Source: Lachnospiraceae bacterium
GTDB taxonomy: Bacteria; Bacillota; Clostridia; Lachnospirales; Lachnospiraceae
Reading direction: 5' to 3'
Assembly (NCBI GenBank): GCA_910575035.1
Contig: CAJTDL010000001.1
Location: 186,001-250,000, forward strand
DNA: 64,000 nucleotides
Shown here in pieces: positions 1-8,054 of the stretch. The first letter of the stretch is position 1. The number at the start of each line of letters is the position of its first letter. The notes under the pieces were generated by a model that was not told the DNA's origin, ran no database searches, and saw only the letters and a list, made by a program, of their open reading frames with translations. Made by a program: the position numbers and the translations under genes.

Positions 1-883
1 GCTTTTAAAGGATGGGGAAGTAAAAGGCATTTTCTGTAACGGGGCGCAGGAAGCAGATTCCAACAGCCAGCCCGTCCATCTGATCGTTTCTGGCCAGGGA
101 ATTGACCAGAGTATTTTAAACGCCATATTGGAGCAGTATGCGCATACCATCCGCATCTTTACACAGATTGGCAAAACCCATCCTGAGCGGATTCAGGCAG
201 CCGCCTCTGTTCTGGAAAGGGAATGCCAATACTTAAAAGAAGGCAAAATATCCGGCCAGCCTGTAGTCAACACATTAGACTATTTTTATTCCCTGTTGGC
301 CATGAACTGCCTGATGGGAGCCACCACAGGCCTGATGTGCGCCATAAGGTTTAAGGCAGATCTGTCCAGCCTGGCAGCAAGGCGGGTAGTGGCCAGCACA
401 AACCGGTTTTGCGTCCTAATGGCAGATTTAGCAGCGAATATTACCTTGCAGTTTTTCTATCTGGTATTTTCTGCCAGCTACCTGATGTTTGCCCTAAAGG
501 TCCCTATGGGAAACCAGTGGGGATGGATGTTGCTGACCCTGTTTTTGGGATGTGTATTGGGGATCACGATAGGATTTTTTATCGGAGTTGTGGGTAAACA
601 GCAGGAAAATACGAAAGAGGGCATTTGCATCACTGTTATGATGATATCCAGCTTTTTCAGCGGCCTGATGATTGCGGATATGCGGCGGCTGGTGGAATCC
701 TATGCGCCCTGGTTTGCCGGCATCAACCCAGCTTCCCTGATCACAAAAGCCTTTTACAGCCTGAATGTCTATGAAACATATACCCGGTATGCCCAGAGCA
801 TGGGAATGCTGTTGCTCTTATCAATCCTGTTTGGGGCAGGAGCCCTTGCCATAGTAAGGAGGGAACGCTATGCCAGTATTTAA
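1..883 (+). CDS. ABC-2 type transporter permease, 3' part (5' end outside window)
   Basis: The reading frame is open from base 2, so the gene begins upstream of the window; the TTG at 128 is not a convincing start. The visible 293 residues begin with a stretch of extracytoplasmic character, followed by about five or six hydrophobic helices in the second half. This is the layout of ABC-2 permeases such as drug, polysaccharide or antibiotic exporters. The stop overlaps the next permease gene by 14 bp, so the two are probably translated together as a heteromeric exporter. The ATPase gene should lie upstream. The substrate cannot be told from the sequence. Confidence 0.85.
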   Translation, partial: LLKDGEVKGIFCNGAQEADSNSQPVHLIVSGQGIDQSILNAILEQYAHTIRIFTQIGKTHPERIQAAASVLERECQYLKEGKISGQPVVNTLDYFYSLLAMNCLMGATTGLMCAIRFKADLSSLAARRVVASTNRFCVLMADLAANITLQFFYLVFSASYLMFALKVPMGNQWGWMLLTLFLGCVLGITIGFFIGVVGKQQENTKEGICITVMMISSFFSGLMIADMRRLVESYAPWFAGINPASLITKAFYSLNVYETYTRYAQSMGMLLLLSILFGAGALAIVRRERYASI

Positions 884-2033
884 AACATTTTTCAAAGTGT
901 TGTACAAAAGGAAAACGTCATTGATTATGTATATCGTCATTTACCTGGTGCTTGCCGTGTTTTTTAGCAATGTAATGCAGGAAAAGGAAGAGGGCGTTTT
1001 TTCCAACGTTGCCCTGAATATTGCATTGGAAAACCACGACCAGGGAAATCTGGGGAAGGCTTTTGCCGAATATCTGGAGGAACGCCATACTTTACAGGAA
1101 ATGCCCCAGGATAGGGAGGCCCTGCAGGACGCCATGTACTACCAGAGCATTGATTATGTCCTGGTGATCCCAGAAGATTTTACAGAAAGGATGTCTGCGG
1201 AAGGCGCAGATGAAAAATCAGCCCCAAATGGCATATTAGAGGGAACCGCTGTGCCTGGCAGCAGCAGCGCCTACTTTATGGAAAATGAAATAGGGCATTA
1301 TCTGAATACGGTTTCCATGTATTTAGCAGCAGGCTATGATATGGAAGAAGCAGCCCAGGAATCTGCCAAAAACCTAAAACATAAGCCCCAGGTAAGCTTT
1401 CTGGAGAAACAAGGCCAGCAGCTCCCCAGCGCCTATTATTCTTTCCAGTATCTTCCTTATGTTTTCGTGGTGATCATGATCCTGGGCGTGGGAGCAGTCA
1501 TGAAAACTTATAAAAATAAAGACCTGGCCGCCAGGAACCAATGCTCCGCCATGCCCTTTCTGAGCCAGAACCTGCAGCTCATCCTTGGGTGCATGGTTTA
1601 TATTCTGCTGGTATGCCTGATCTTTATAGTAATGATATGTATAACGGATCATGAGTATATGTTCAGCCTGAAGGGAGCCTTAAGCGCGGCGAACGCCTTC
1701 TTATTCAGCTTTTGCGCCCTAAGCGTAGCCTGGTTTTCCGTACAGCTTGTACGAAGCGTGTCAGAGCTGAATATTATGAGCAATGTCTTTGGCCTGGGAT
1801 TCAGCTTTTTAGGCGGGGTTTTTGTGCCTATGGAAATGATGGGCGATACAGCAAAGGCCTTGGGCAGGTTTGTGCCGTCCTATTGGTATGTGGCCGCCAA
1901 TACCAGGATCCAGGAGCTGGAAAGCCTGTCAGGCGCATATCCTGTGTACCAGGCGTTTCTGCTGGTGATACTGTTTACAGCGGCTTTTTTTGCGGCGGGG
2001 CTGCTGGTGAGTAAGATTAAGGTTAGGGAATAG
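870..2033 (+). CDS. ABC-2 type transporter permease
   Basis: A 387-residue membrane protein. ATG at 870 has an AAGGAGGG ribosome binding site at 856-863. It has one N-terminal transmembrane helix (about residues 17-35), a soluble loop of about 160 residues likely outside the cell, then five or six helices from about residue 190 to the end. This 1+5 topology is typical of ABC2_membrane_3/YhgE-like export permeases. It overlaps the preceding permease by 14 bp, implying a paired exporter whose ATPase is upstream of the window. The cargo is unknown; bacteriocin, lantibiotic or lipid export are all possible. Confidence 0.85.
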   Translation: MPVFKTFFKVLYKRKTSLIMYIVIYLVLAVFFSNVMQEKEEGVFSNVALNIALENHDQGNLGKAFAEYLEERHTLQEMPQDREALQDAMYYQSIDYVLVIPEDFTERMSAEGADEKSAPNGILEGTAVPGSSSAYFMENEIGHYLNTVSMYLAAGYDMEEAAQESAKNLKHKPQVSFLEKQGQQLPSAYYSFQYLPYVFVVIMILGVGAVMKTYKNKDLAARNQCSAMPFLSQNLQLILGCMVYILLVCLIFIVMICITDHEYMFSLKGALSAANAFLFSFCALSVAWFSVQLVRSVSELNIMSNVFGLGFSFLGGVFVPMEMMGDTAKALGRFVPSYWYVAANTRIQELESLSGAYPVYQAFLLVILFTAAFFAAGLLVSKIKVRE

Positions 2034-2094
2034 GGGGGTGTCCGCCCTGTGGCGGCAGTCTGAATGTTATTGCTCATATTTCTCCTTTTGAACG

Positions 2095-2138
2095 CAAAAA
2101 AGGCGCAGGGTATACAACTTACTGTTCCATGCGCCTTT
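2095..2138 (-). terminator. Rho-independent terminator for the 4338-2177 minus-strand genes
   Basis: AGGCGCA (2101-2107) pairs with TGCGCCT (2130-2136). On the minus strand the hairpin is followed by a run of T (the A run at 2096-2101). It lies just past the minus-strand gene at 2177 and may also stop convergent transcription from the ABC permeases, though the plus-strand T run is short. Confidence 0.7.
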
Positions 2139-2176
2139 ACGCTGTCATCATATTTAGTTTTGATTGGTATAATTGA

Positions 2177-2371
2177 CTATGCAAATTGCATAATTTCTTC
2201 TTCGGTTTTTCTTGCATCATCCATCGTCAAATCAGGATAACAGGCGGGAATTTCCTCAACAGTCAATTTTCCCATCTTTAACATATGTTTAGCATTTTCC
2301 ATCAGTGTTTGCCTTTTCATATCTTTGGCATAAGTTCTCATTATCTGCTCATCATTAAATAAACGCATCAT
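2177..2371 (-). CDS. Small protein, resembles the C-terminal tail of Rpn/transposase-like nucleases
   Basis: A 64-residue acidic, helical protein. Its second half has a KMGKLTVEEIPACYPDLT-type segment. Similar segments (a gain-of-helix tail plus KLTVEEI) are found at the C-terminus of PD-(D/E)XK recombination-promoting nuclease (Rpn) family proteins, whose catalytic domain is missing here. It could be a decayed remnant or a free-standing small protein. It is 57 bp downstream of the PPC-domain gene on the same strand and just before a terminator, so it may be its operon partner. Function unknown. Confidence 0.5.
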   Translation of the reverse strand: MMRLFNDEQIMRTYAKDMKRQTLMENAKHMLKMGKLTVEEIPACYPDLTMDDARKTEEEIMQFA

Positions 2372-2427
2372 AATTGTTACTGCCTCTGCTTCCTTGCTGC
2401 TTTCTTACCTGTTTTAGAGGAATGTTA

Positions 2428-4338
2428 TTACATTGTATGATACAGGCTGTCCGTTTTTCGTACATATTCGCTTCTGGCTGCCGAATACATTGTGCCATTG
2501 TACAGCATAAGAAATTCTGCATCTTCTATTGGGACGGATATTCCGTCAATAATATTTTTATATATATTATAAGCTTTTTTTGCATTGCCTGTCATCGCCG
2601 CTGTTAAATCTCCGCCGTTTTCCGAATGGTATGCGTTATATGCTGTTTTATATTCAGCGTATTCCTCGCTGGGGCTTTTTGCTATTCCCAAATCCCGCAT
2701 CGCTTTTTTCTTTTCTATCAGTATGTCAAGTTTACCCTGCGCATACTCTTCTGCAATCTTTTCCATATCTTCATCTTTTTTAGAAGCTGTCGGGTCTGCC
2801 AGTTGTTTAAGACGGGACTCCGCCATTGCCAAACCCTTAAATATCCCATATGGGTCAACGACTGCGTTCCAGTTGACGGCAAGAGGCTCGTTCATTGATT
2901 TTACCGCATTTCTGAATGATTCCAAATCAGAAGTTATTTTTCCTGATTCCATCGTTGAATCAGATGGCATCCGCTCAACGGTAAACTGCTGTTCCGCTAC
3001 AGAAATGGACAGAGTATCTTTGTTTGTAACAGGCTTTCTTTCACTTTCAATCTTAATGTCCAATCCTGCCACCTCATATCTTACTTTATAATCGGAGAGC
3101 CCATCCATCCCATACATCTGTCCATAATCATGAAGCGTCAGAATGTCATCCCTTAACTGCTCGTATCTGCCATTGCTTTCCTGCGCATTTAACAACTGGC
3201 ACATCTTTTTGGGAAGTCCGCTGATCTTTCCATTCCCATCCACTGAAATATCCTTCCATGAATACTGTCCTCCCGTTGATTTTCGGAGAAAACTGGAAAG
3301 CTCCTTATAAGCGTTAATCCGGTTAAATTCCGCTGTGGTATAATCTGACGCTTGCATATGGCAGTCCCAAAGTTCATCGGCAAACTGTTCTTCCAACACG
3401 CCTGCGGCTTTTGGTTTTTCTTCGTCCGATAAATCCCCGGTAATGCTTATCTTCCCATAAATATCCATTTCTATGATAAGCTCTTTCCCCTGTACATGTA
3501 TCCCTGCATTTCCCAACGCCTCCTCCATTTTTGGGAACAACATGTTTCGTATTCTGCCCTGAGCCGATGCCCGCTCATAATCATGCAGGTTAGCAAAAAT
3601 TTTCAGATATGCCTCCTCCTGCCTGTCCAGTAATTCACCAGATGCTTTTTTCTCCAACAGTTCTTCCACGCTTTTCGCTCCCGTATAGCGTTCATCTTCC
3701 GGCAGGGAATCATATTGCTCCCTATGCAGCCTTTCAATTTCATCCGTGTATTCTTGCCCGCCGTCTGCCTTTTCCTGTCTCTGATACCGTTCTTCCGTAA
3801 TGCGGATACGGTAAGGCGCTTCTGTATTCACATTCCCGCCTCCGCGAGTTTCCACCTTAATGGTATAAGGGCCTGATCCAATCCAATCCGGCAGGGTAAG
3901 CTCCTTGCTTCCGTCGCCATTATCCTTCGCTATCCCTACCTGATTTCCCTGTATATCATAAACAACCAAATCATAATTACAGCCCTGCGGAATTTTTTCC
4001 AGCCGGATCGTGACTTCTGTTCCTAAGCCCATCTTCTCATAAAAATTCTTCTGGGAATAGGAAAGGGAATAGCAGTCTGCATCTTCATTTGTATCCAGTT
4101 TCCCTTCCAGATAACTGTCACTGTTCTGCAGCAATATATCTAAATCATATGTACTGTAGTAGCGGTCTATCCTGTCATTATAGTTTGTTTTCTGACGGTA
4201 GCTGTCATTTTTATTTTCCCTGCTGTTTTCTTCCAGAACAGTCTGCTCATTCAGTTCTTTCATAGGAGAAGCAAAGCAACCTTTTCCATAATGAGAGGTG
4301 TTTTTCAAGGTACTGTTGATATAATGCGTATAGTTCAT
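2428..4338 (-). CDS. Unknown 636-residue protein with an N-terminal PPC-like domain
   Basis: ATG at 4338 is preceded on the minus strand by GGAGGG at about 10 nt. No signal peptide is seen. Residues about 65-180 look like a bacterial pre-peptidase C-terminal (PPC) beta-sandwich: DADCYSLSYS, an RLEKIPQGCNYDLVVYD strand, and a closing YTIKVET...APYRIRI. The secreted protein at 58195 has the same kind of module. The remaining 450 residues are charged, helical and rich in E, K, S and Y, with no motif I recognise. Known PPC domains bind or stabilise extracellular enzymes, so a cytoplasmic-looking PPC protein is unusual. Export by another route, or a phage or spore-coat role, cannot be ruled out. 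Confidence 0.75.
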   Translation of the reverse strand: MNYTHYINSTLKNTSHYGKGCFASPMKELNEQTVLEENSRENKNDSYRQKTNYNDRIDRYYSTYDLDILLQNSDSYLEGKLDTNEDADCYSLSYSQKNFYEKMGLGTEVTIRLEKIPQGCNYDLVVYDIQGNQVGIAKDNGDGSKELTLPDWIGSGPYTIKVETRGGGNVNTEAPYRIRITEERYQRQEKADGGQEYTDEIERLHREQYDSLPEDERYTGAKSVEELLEKKASGELLDRQEEAYLKIFANLHDYERASAQGRIRNMLFPKMEEALGNAGIHVQGKELIIEMDIYGKISITGDLSDEEKPKAAGVLEEQFADELWDCHMQASDYTTAEFNRINAYKELSSFLRKSTGGQYSWKDISVDGNGKISGLPKKMCQLLNAQESNGRYEQLRDDILTLHDYGQMYGMDGLSDYKVRYEVAGLDIKIESERKPVTNKDTLSISVAEQQFTVERMPSDSTMESGKITSDLESFRNAVKSMNEPLAVNWNAVVDPYGIFKGLAMAESRLKQLADPTASKKDEDMEKIAEEYAQGKLDILIEKKKAMRDLGIAKSPSEEYAEYKTAYNAYHSENGGDLTAAMTGNAKKAYNIYKNIIDGISVPIEDAEFLMLYNGTMYSAARSEYVRKTDSLYHTM

Positions 4339-4364
4339 TTCTTAAATTCCCTCCATTTCTGCAA

Positions 4365-4416
4365 TAAAAAATAGCGGTTTTCTATATATAAATTCCATCC
4401 TTAGAAAAATCGCTAT
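4365..4416 (-). terminator. Attenuator-like hairpin in the leader of the PPC-domain gene
   Basis: On the minus strand ATAGCGATTTTTC (4404-4416) can pair with GAAAACCGCTAT (4371-4382), followed directly by TTTTTTATTG. This is a terminator shape placed about 30 nt before the start of the gene at 4338. It either ends transcription from the repeat-rich DNA upstream or acts as a conditional attenuator. Confidence 0.5.
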
Positions 4417-4542
4417 CCTTATCCCAATATTTTATTCTGTTTTATATATCGGTGTAACCACAAAAAAAATAACTGTCAAACAATCATTAGATAACTTGTC
4501 ACTCCTATATGTTTTGAGCAAGGAATATGTCTTGAATGCCTT

Positions 4543-4628
4543 CCCCAGACAACCACGAAGCCATTCCATCACCAGTCTGTCAAAGCCCCAGACGGCCGCG
4601 AAGCCATTCCATCGCCTGCCCATCGAAG
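4543..4628. repeat. Two tandem copies of a 43-bp unit
   Basis: CCCCAGAC starts at 4543 and again at 4586, and the following GAAGCCATTCCATC recurs at the same offset. The two copies are clearly diverged. They fall in an open frame on the minus strand (4432-4641) in which a Trp/Gly-rich peptide repeats, but I see no ribosome binding site and do not regard this frame as a gene. Confidence 0.6.
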
Positions 4629-4659
4629 AACAGTTGGGCATAAGCGCAGGCTAACGTTA

Positions 4660-4804
4660 GTTATTATTCATGGCTCAGGAATGCACTGAACTGCGCGTTC
4701 CGTGAGAATATGATTCAGGAGTGAGGGGCGGTTTTTGCGAAGAAAAATTTTAAATATTGCCCCGAATTGTCGCTATGAGCGGCTCCCAGGCCGTGAATAG
4801 TAAC
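4660..4804 (+). mobile_element. Type A miniature inverted-repeat element, complete copy with 8-bp target duplication
   Basis: A 145-bp element. Its left end is GTTATTATTCATGG (4660-4673) and its right end CCGTGAATAGTAAC (4791-4804), which are inverted repeats matching at 12 of 14 positions. TAACGTTA lies immediately outside both ends (4652-4659 and 4805-4812) as a perfect 8-bp direct repeat; the octamer is itself palindromic. Inside is a hairpin formed by GGAATGCAC and GCGCGTTCC. No coding capacity is seen. Related copies lie at 7076, 7834, 52918 and 62926. Confidence 0.75.
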
Positions 4805-4842
4805 TAACGTTATGTAATTTGTCAATATGGTTTTTGGAAAGG

Positions 4843-4871
4843 TTGCAGGGGCAGGGGAAAAAGGTTATAAT
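4843..4871 (+). promoter_or_regulatory. Sigma-A type promoter of hflKC
   Basis: TTGCAG (4843-4848), a 17-bp spacer and TATAAT (4866-4871), placed about 55 bp before the hflK start and just downstream of the type A element. Confidence 0.65.
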
Positions 4872-4927
4872 TAGGGAGTGAGGACTGCCGAAAAATAGTT
4901 TTACTGGCATAGGAAAGGAGCATGCAG

Positions 4928-6124
4928 ATGAAAAAGAAGAATAAGAAGATGGACGGCCAGGATATTTACAGCATTGTGGAAGAGCCTCAGGCAGATGCCC
5001 CCAATAAGGATGGCGGCGCTAAACGGGATAAGGCCGTTTCCATAGCCGGGAAGGCTGTAATAGGTATTTTTCTGTTAATTACCCTGCTGAATACGATATT
5101 TTTCCTGCAGGAAGATGAATATGGGGTGATCCGCACTCTTGGAAGCACACAGATTGTGGAAACGCCTGGCATGAAGTTTAAGATTCCCTATTTGCAGCAG
5201 GTCATTAAGGTCAGCAAGGCGGCAAAGCAGTTTTCTATTGGGTATGAGCTGGAGTCTGATGAATCTGTGGAGGGAGAATCCTTCATGATCACCAGCGATT
5301 ATAATTTTGTAAATGTGGATTTTTATTTTGAATATCAGATCACAGACCCGGTGAAATACCTCTATGCCGCTGAAACGCCGGAAATTGTAGTGAAAGACCT
5401 GGCGCAGAGTTACATAAGGGATACCGTTGGCACTTGTAAGGTAGATGATGTCCTGACCACGGGGAAATACCAGATTCAAACCAGTGTAAAGGAGCAGCTG
5501 CAGGAGCGGCTGAACCAGGAGGACATTGGCATTCAGGTCACCAATGCGGTTATCCAGGATGCAGAGGTTCCCACAGAGGAAGTGAAACGTGCCTTTAAAA
5601 ATGTAGAGGACGCCAAGCAGGGCATGGACACGGCCATCAACAATGCCAATGCAGATGCCAATACCCGGATTCCAAAGGCTGAGGCGGATGCGGATAAGAT
5701 TATCAAGGACGCCCAGGCAAAGAAGGAGTCCCTGATCGCAGAGGCGGAAGGGCAGACAGCCCGTTTCAATTCCCTGTATGCAGAATATGTGAAATTCCCA
5801 CTGATCACAAAGCAGCGGATGTTTTATGAAACGATGGAGGATATCCTTCCCAATATGAAAATCTACATTACCGACGGCTCCACACAGACATTGCTGCCGC
5901 TGAGCCCCTTTAGCAATATAGATGTGTCAAATGGTACAGGGAATAGCACAGACACTGCAGGCAGCAGCCCAACAGGAAGCTCTGGAGGCGGCGGAAGCAG
6001 CGGGACGGCTGGCAATGGAACAGGAGATGAGGATGCCGAGGATGATAATGCCGATGATGAGGATAGCCAGGACGATAGCGATGAGGACGAGACAGAGGAT
6101 TGGGAAGAGATAGAAGGCGAATAG
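4928..6124 (+). CDS. hflK: HflK-like SPFH-domain membrane protein
   Basis: An integral membrane SPFH/prohibitin-family protein. The AGGAAAGGAG binding site ends at 4920, so ATG 4928 is better spaced than ATG 4922; this gives 398 residues. One transmembrane helix lies at about residues 30-50. It is followed by QEDEYGVIRTLG, typical of HflK, and the SPFH domain to about residue 230. A coiled coil rich in A, D and K follows (ANADANTRIPKAEADADKI). The tail of about 75 residues is unusual: first Gly/Ser/Thr-rich, then almost only Asp and Glu. hflC follows 76 bp downstream. In other bacteria HflK and HflC form a large ring complex around the FtsH protease; that role is inferred here. Confidence 0.9.
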   Translation: MKKKNKKMDGQDIYSIVEEPQADAPNKDGGAKRDKAVSIAGKAVIGIFLLITLLNTIFFLQEDEYGVIRTLGSTQIVETPGMKFKIPYLQQVIKVSKAAKQFSIGYELESDESVEGESFMITSDYNFVNVDFYFEYQITDPVKYLYAAETPEIVVKDLAQSYIRDTVGTCKVDDVLTTGKYQIQTSVKEQLQERLNQEDIGIQVTNAVIQDAEVPTEEVKRAFKNVEDAKQGMDTAINNANADANTRIPKAEADADKIIKDAQAKKESLIAEAEGQTARFNSLYAEYVKFPLITKQRMFYETMEDILPNMKIYITDGSTQTLLPLSPFSNIDVSNGTGNSTDTAGSSPTGSSGGGGSSGTAGNGTGDEDAEDDNADDEDSQDDSDEDETEDWEEIEGE

Positions 6125-6200
6125 AGCAAAAGAGGAGTATTTACAGAGAATAAAACGTGTAAAAACAGGCAGAAGATATTAAGAAAGGGACGGTGAGAGA

Positions 6201-7088
6201 ATGAAGGCAAGTGGTAAAAAAGCATTTATAATCCTATTACTGGCGGCCTTGTTGGTATTGGCTGGCATGTCAGCCGTAGTGTCAAAGCCAGGGGAATACC
6301 GGGTGATTAAGCAGTTTGGGAAGATTGTGCGTGTAGACACGTCTGAGAGCAATCCCTATGGCCTGGGATGGAAGATCCCCCTGATCCAGTCAGAAACTGT
6401 GATCAGCAGCAAATTGATCCTGAGCGACCTGGCTGCCAGCGATGTTATGACTTCTGATAAGAAATCTATGATTTCCGACTGTTTTGTGCTGTGGCGGATT
6501 GAGGATCCAGTAAAATTTATCCAGAAGCTCAGCGGCTCCCAGCAGAATGCAGAGTCCAGGATCAGTTCCAATGTATATAATGCCCTGAAAAATGTGATCA
6601 GCAGCCTGACCCAGGAGGAAGTGATTTCAGGCCGCGACGGGGAGCTTGCCAAGCTGTTGACAGAAAAGCTGGGGGATAACCTGGAAACCTATGGGATCAA
6701 GGTGGCAAAAATTGAAACGAAAATGCTGGATTTGCCAGACGAGAATAAAGAAGCCGTGTATAAACGCATGGTTTCCGAGCGTGGGAATATTGCAGCTTCT
6801 TACAAGGCAAAGGGAGAGCAGGAGGCGCAGAAGATCAAAAATGATACTGATGAGAAGACCACGGTTATCCTGGCGCAGGCGAAAAAGACAGCGGACACCA
6901 CAGTGGCAGAGGGGGAAGCTGAGTATATGAAGATTTTAAGCGACGCCTATAACGATGAGGACAAAGCGGATTTTTACAGCTTCGTGCGCCAGCTGGATGC
7001 CATGAAGGCAACCTTGAAGAATCAGGGGAATACGATTGTGCTGGATAAGGGCTCGCCCATTGCAGAGCTGTTTTACCAGGCTGAGTGA
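6201..7088 (+). CDS. hflC: HflC-like SPFH-domain membrane protein
   Basis: A 295-residue partner of HflK. It has an N-terminal transmembrane helix (residues about 7-27), the KPGEYRVIKQFGKIVRV start of the SPFH domain, and the ERGNIAASYKAKGEQEAQKI segment that marks HflC. The later AEGEAEYMKIL/DPxFYSF-like region is also present (DKADFYSFVRQLDAMK). The binding site GAAAGGGACGG precedes ATG 6201. The last codons and stop (about 7076-7088) lie inside DNA that resembles a type A element, so the C-terminus may have been altered by an insertion. It is expected to form a heteromeric complex with HflK that modulates FtsH. Confidence 0.9.
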   Translation: MKASGKKAFIILLLAALLVLAGMSAVVSKPGEYRVIKQFGKIVRVDTSESNPYGLGWKIPLIQSETVISSKLILSDLAASDVMTSDKKSMISDCFVLWRIEDPVKFIQKLSGSQQNAESRISSNVYNALKNVISSLTQEEVISGRDGELAKLLTEKLGDNLETYGIKVAKIETKMLDLPDENKEAVYKRMVSERGNIAASYKAKGEQEAQKIKNDTDEKTTVILAQAKKTADTTVAEGEAEYMKILSDAYNDEDKADFYSFVRQLDAMKATLKNQGNTIVLDKGSPIAELFYQAE

Positions 7089-7165
7089 AGGGCGGTTCTT
7101 GCGCAGCATAACTTTCAATATTTCCCAGAATTGCTGCTATGAGCGGCCTGGCCGTGAATAGCATC
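7076..7165 (+). repeat. Type A element, right-half fragment overlapping the hflC stop
   Basis: Bases 7076-7165 align with the right half of the complete element at 4660-4804. Shared blocks include GTGAaGGGCGGTT, AATaTTtCCCaGAATTG, GCTATGAGCGGC and a degenerate GCCGTGAATAG end. No left half is seen; the match begins inside hflC. Confidence 0.65.
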
Positions 7166-7195
7166 TATAAAATATGCAAATACTGAAAAAACCCT

Positions 7196-7224
7196 TTGAA
7201 AAACGATGGGAAATGAGTTATACT
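7196..7224 (+). promoter_or_regulatory. Sigma-A type promoter of the SEC-C gene
   Basis: TTGAAA (7196-7201), a 17-bp spacer and TATACT (7219-7224), about 64 bp before the ATG at 7288. Confidence 0.6.
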
Positions 7225-7287
7225 ATCCTATGTATGTAGAAATGCAAACAACTATAATTGATTTTATTGCAAAGGATGGTATTTGAC

Positions 7288-7794
7288 ATGGCATTATTAG
7301 AGCAGTGGAAAAGTATTGCATATAATCAGGAAACGGATAAAGCGCAGATTAAGAGGTTCTGGGAAAGGTATTTTCTCCTGGAAAAAGGCGTTTATGAAAA
7401 ATTGCTGGAGAATCCAGATGAAGCAGTAGAGGGAACTGTAAAAGAACTGGCAGAGAAATACAACCTGTCCGTCATGGAAATGACCGGGTTCCTGGATGGA
7501 ATCAACGAAAGCCTGATTAAGGAAAATCCCATTGAGGAAATGGAAGAGGATACCGTTGTAAGCCTTGCTTTTGATAAGGAGAAGCTGTATAAAAATATGG
7601 TGGACGCCAGGGCGGACTGGCTTTACGAGCTTCCGCAGTGGGACAAGATTTATGATGAGGATACCAGGCACAGGCTGTATCTGGAGCAGAAGAAGTCAGG
7701 GACGATTGTGAAGGAACAGAAGATCTATCCCAATGACCCATGTCCCTGCGGCAGTGGTAAGAAGTATAAGAAATGCTGTGGGAGGAATCGGTAA
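7288..7794 (+). CDS. SEC-C zinc-motif protein
   Basis: A 168-residue soluble protein. ATG 7288 follows AAAGGA at 7271-7276; a TTG at 7258 in the same frame lacks a binding site. The C-terminus is a SEC-C motif, [13 protein letters not shown], in which three cysteines plus Cys/His bind zinc. SEC-C occurs at the end of SecA, where it contacts SecB and ribosomes, and in many small proteins of unknown role. The N-terminal 140 residues are helical and acidic and recall the DUF-type helical proteins found with SEC-C in Clostridia. It has its own promoter and is not obviously linked to hflKC. Confidence 0.85.
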   Translation: MALLEQWKSIAYNQETDKAQIKRFWERYFLLEKGVYEKLLENPDEAVEGTVKELAEKYNLSVMEMTGFLDGINESLIKENPIEEMEEDTVVSLAFDKEKLYKNMVDARADWLYELPQWDKIYDEDTRHRLYLEQKKSGTIVKEQKIYPNDPCPCGSGKKYKKCCGRNR

Positions 7795-7805
7795 AATTTG
7801 TTGCG

Positions 7806-8003
7806 GTTCATAGCTCAGGAATGGGCTGAACTGGTTACTATTCACGGCCTGGGAGCCGCTCATAGCAACAATTCGGGGCGATATTTAAAGTTTTGCTTCG
7901 CAAAAATCGCCCCTCACGACTGAATCATGTTCTCACGGAATGTGCAGTTCAGCGCATTCCTGAGCCATGAATAGTAACCTGAGCTGCACATTCCGTGAAT
8001 CAT
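7806..8003 (-). mobile_element. Older type A remnant split by a younger type A copy
   Basis: The pieces 7806-7833 (TTCATAGCTCAGGAATG...CTGAACTG) and 7979-8003 (CTGAGCTGCACATTCCGTGAATCAT) join, with CTGAACTG counted once, into the left hairpin half of a type A element. The right half of this older copy is not present. Confidence 0.6.
7834..7978 (-). mobile_element. Type A element, complete copy inserted in another type A copy
   Basis: A 145-bp element in reverse orientation. Its ends are GTTACTATTCACGG (7834-7847) and CCATGAATAGTAAC (7965-7978), inverted repeats with one mismatch. It is flanked by CTGAACTG (7826-7833) and CTGAGCTG (7979-7986), a 7-of-8 direct repeat. Internal blocks GAGCCGCTCATAGCAACAATTCGGG and the GGAATGTGC/GCGCATTCC hairpin match the copy at 4660. 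Confidence 0.75.
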
Positions 8004-8018
8004 AACTAAAATTTTCCC

Positions 8019-8047
8019 TTTACAAACAGGGGAAAAAGGGGTAGAAT
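8019..8047 (+). promoter_or_regulatory. Sigma-A type promoter of the thrS leader
   Basis: TTTACA (8019-8024), a 17-bp spacer and TAGAAT (8042-8047), directly upstream of the T-box leader. Confidence 0.55.
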
Positions 8048-8054
8048 TGACCAT

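Noticed and set aside
4432-4641. 69-residue minus-strand gene
   Set aside because: No ribosome binding site; it spans a 43-bp tandem repeat and reaches into repeat-element DNA, so the frame is probably accidental.
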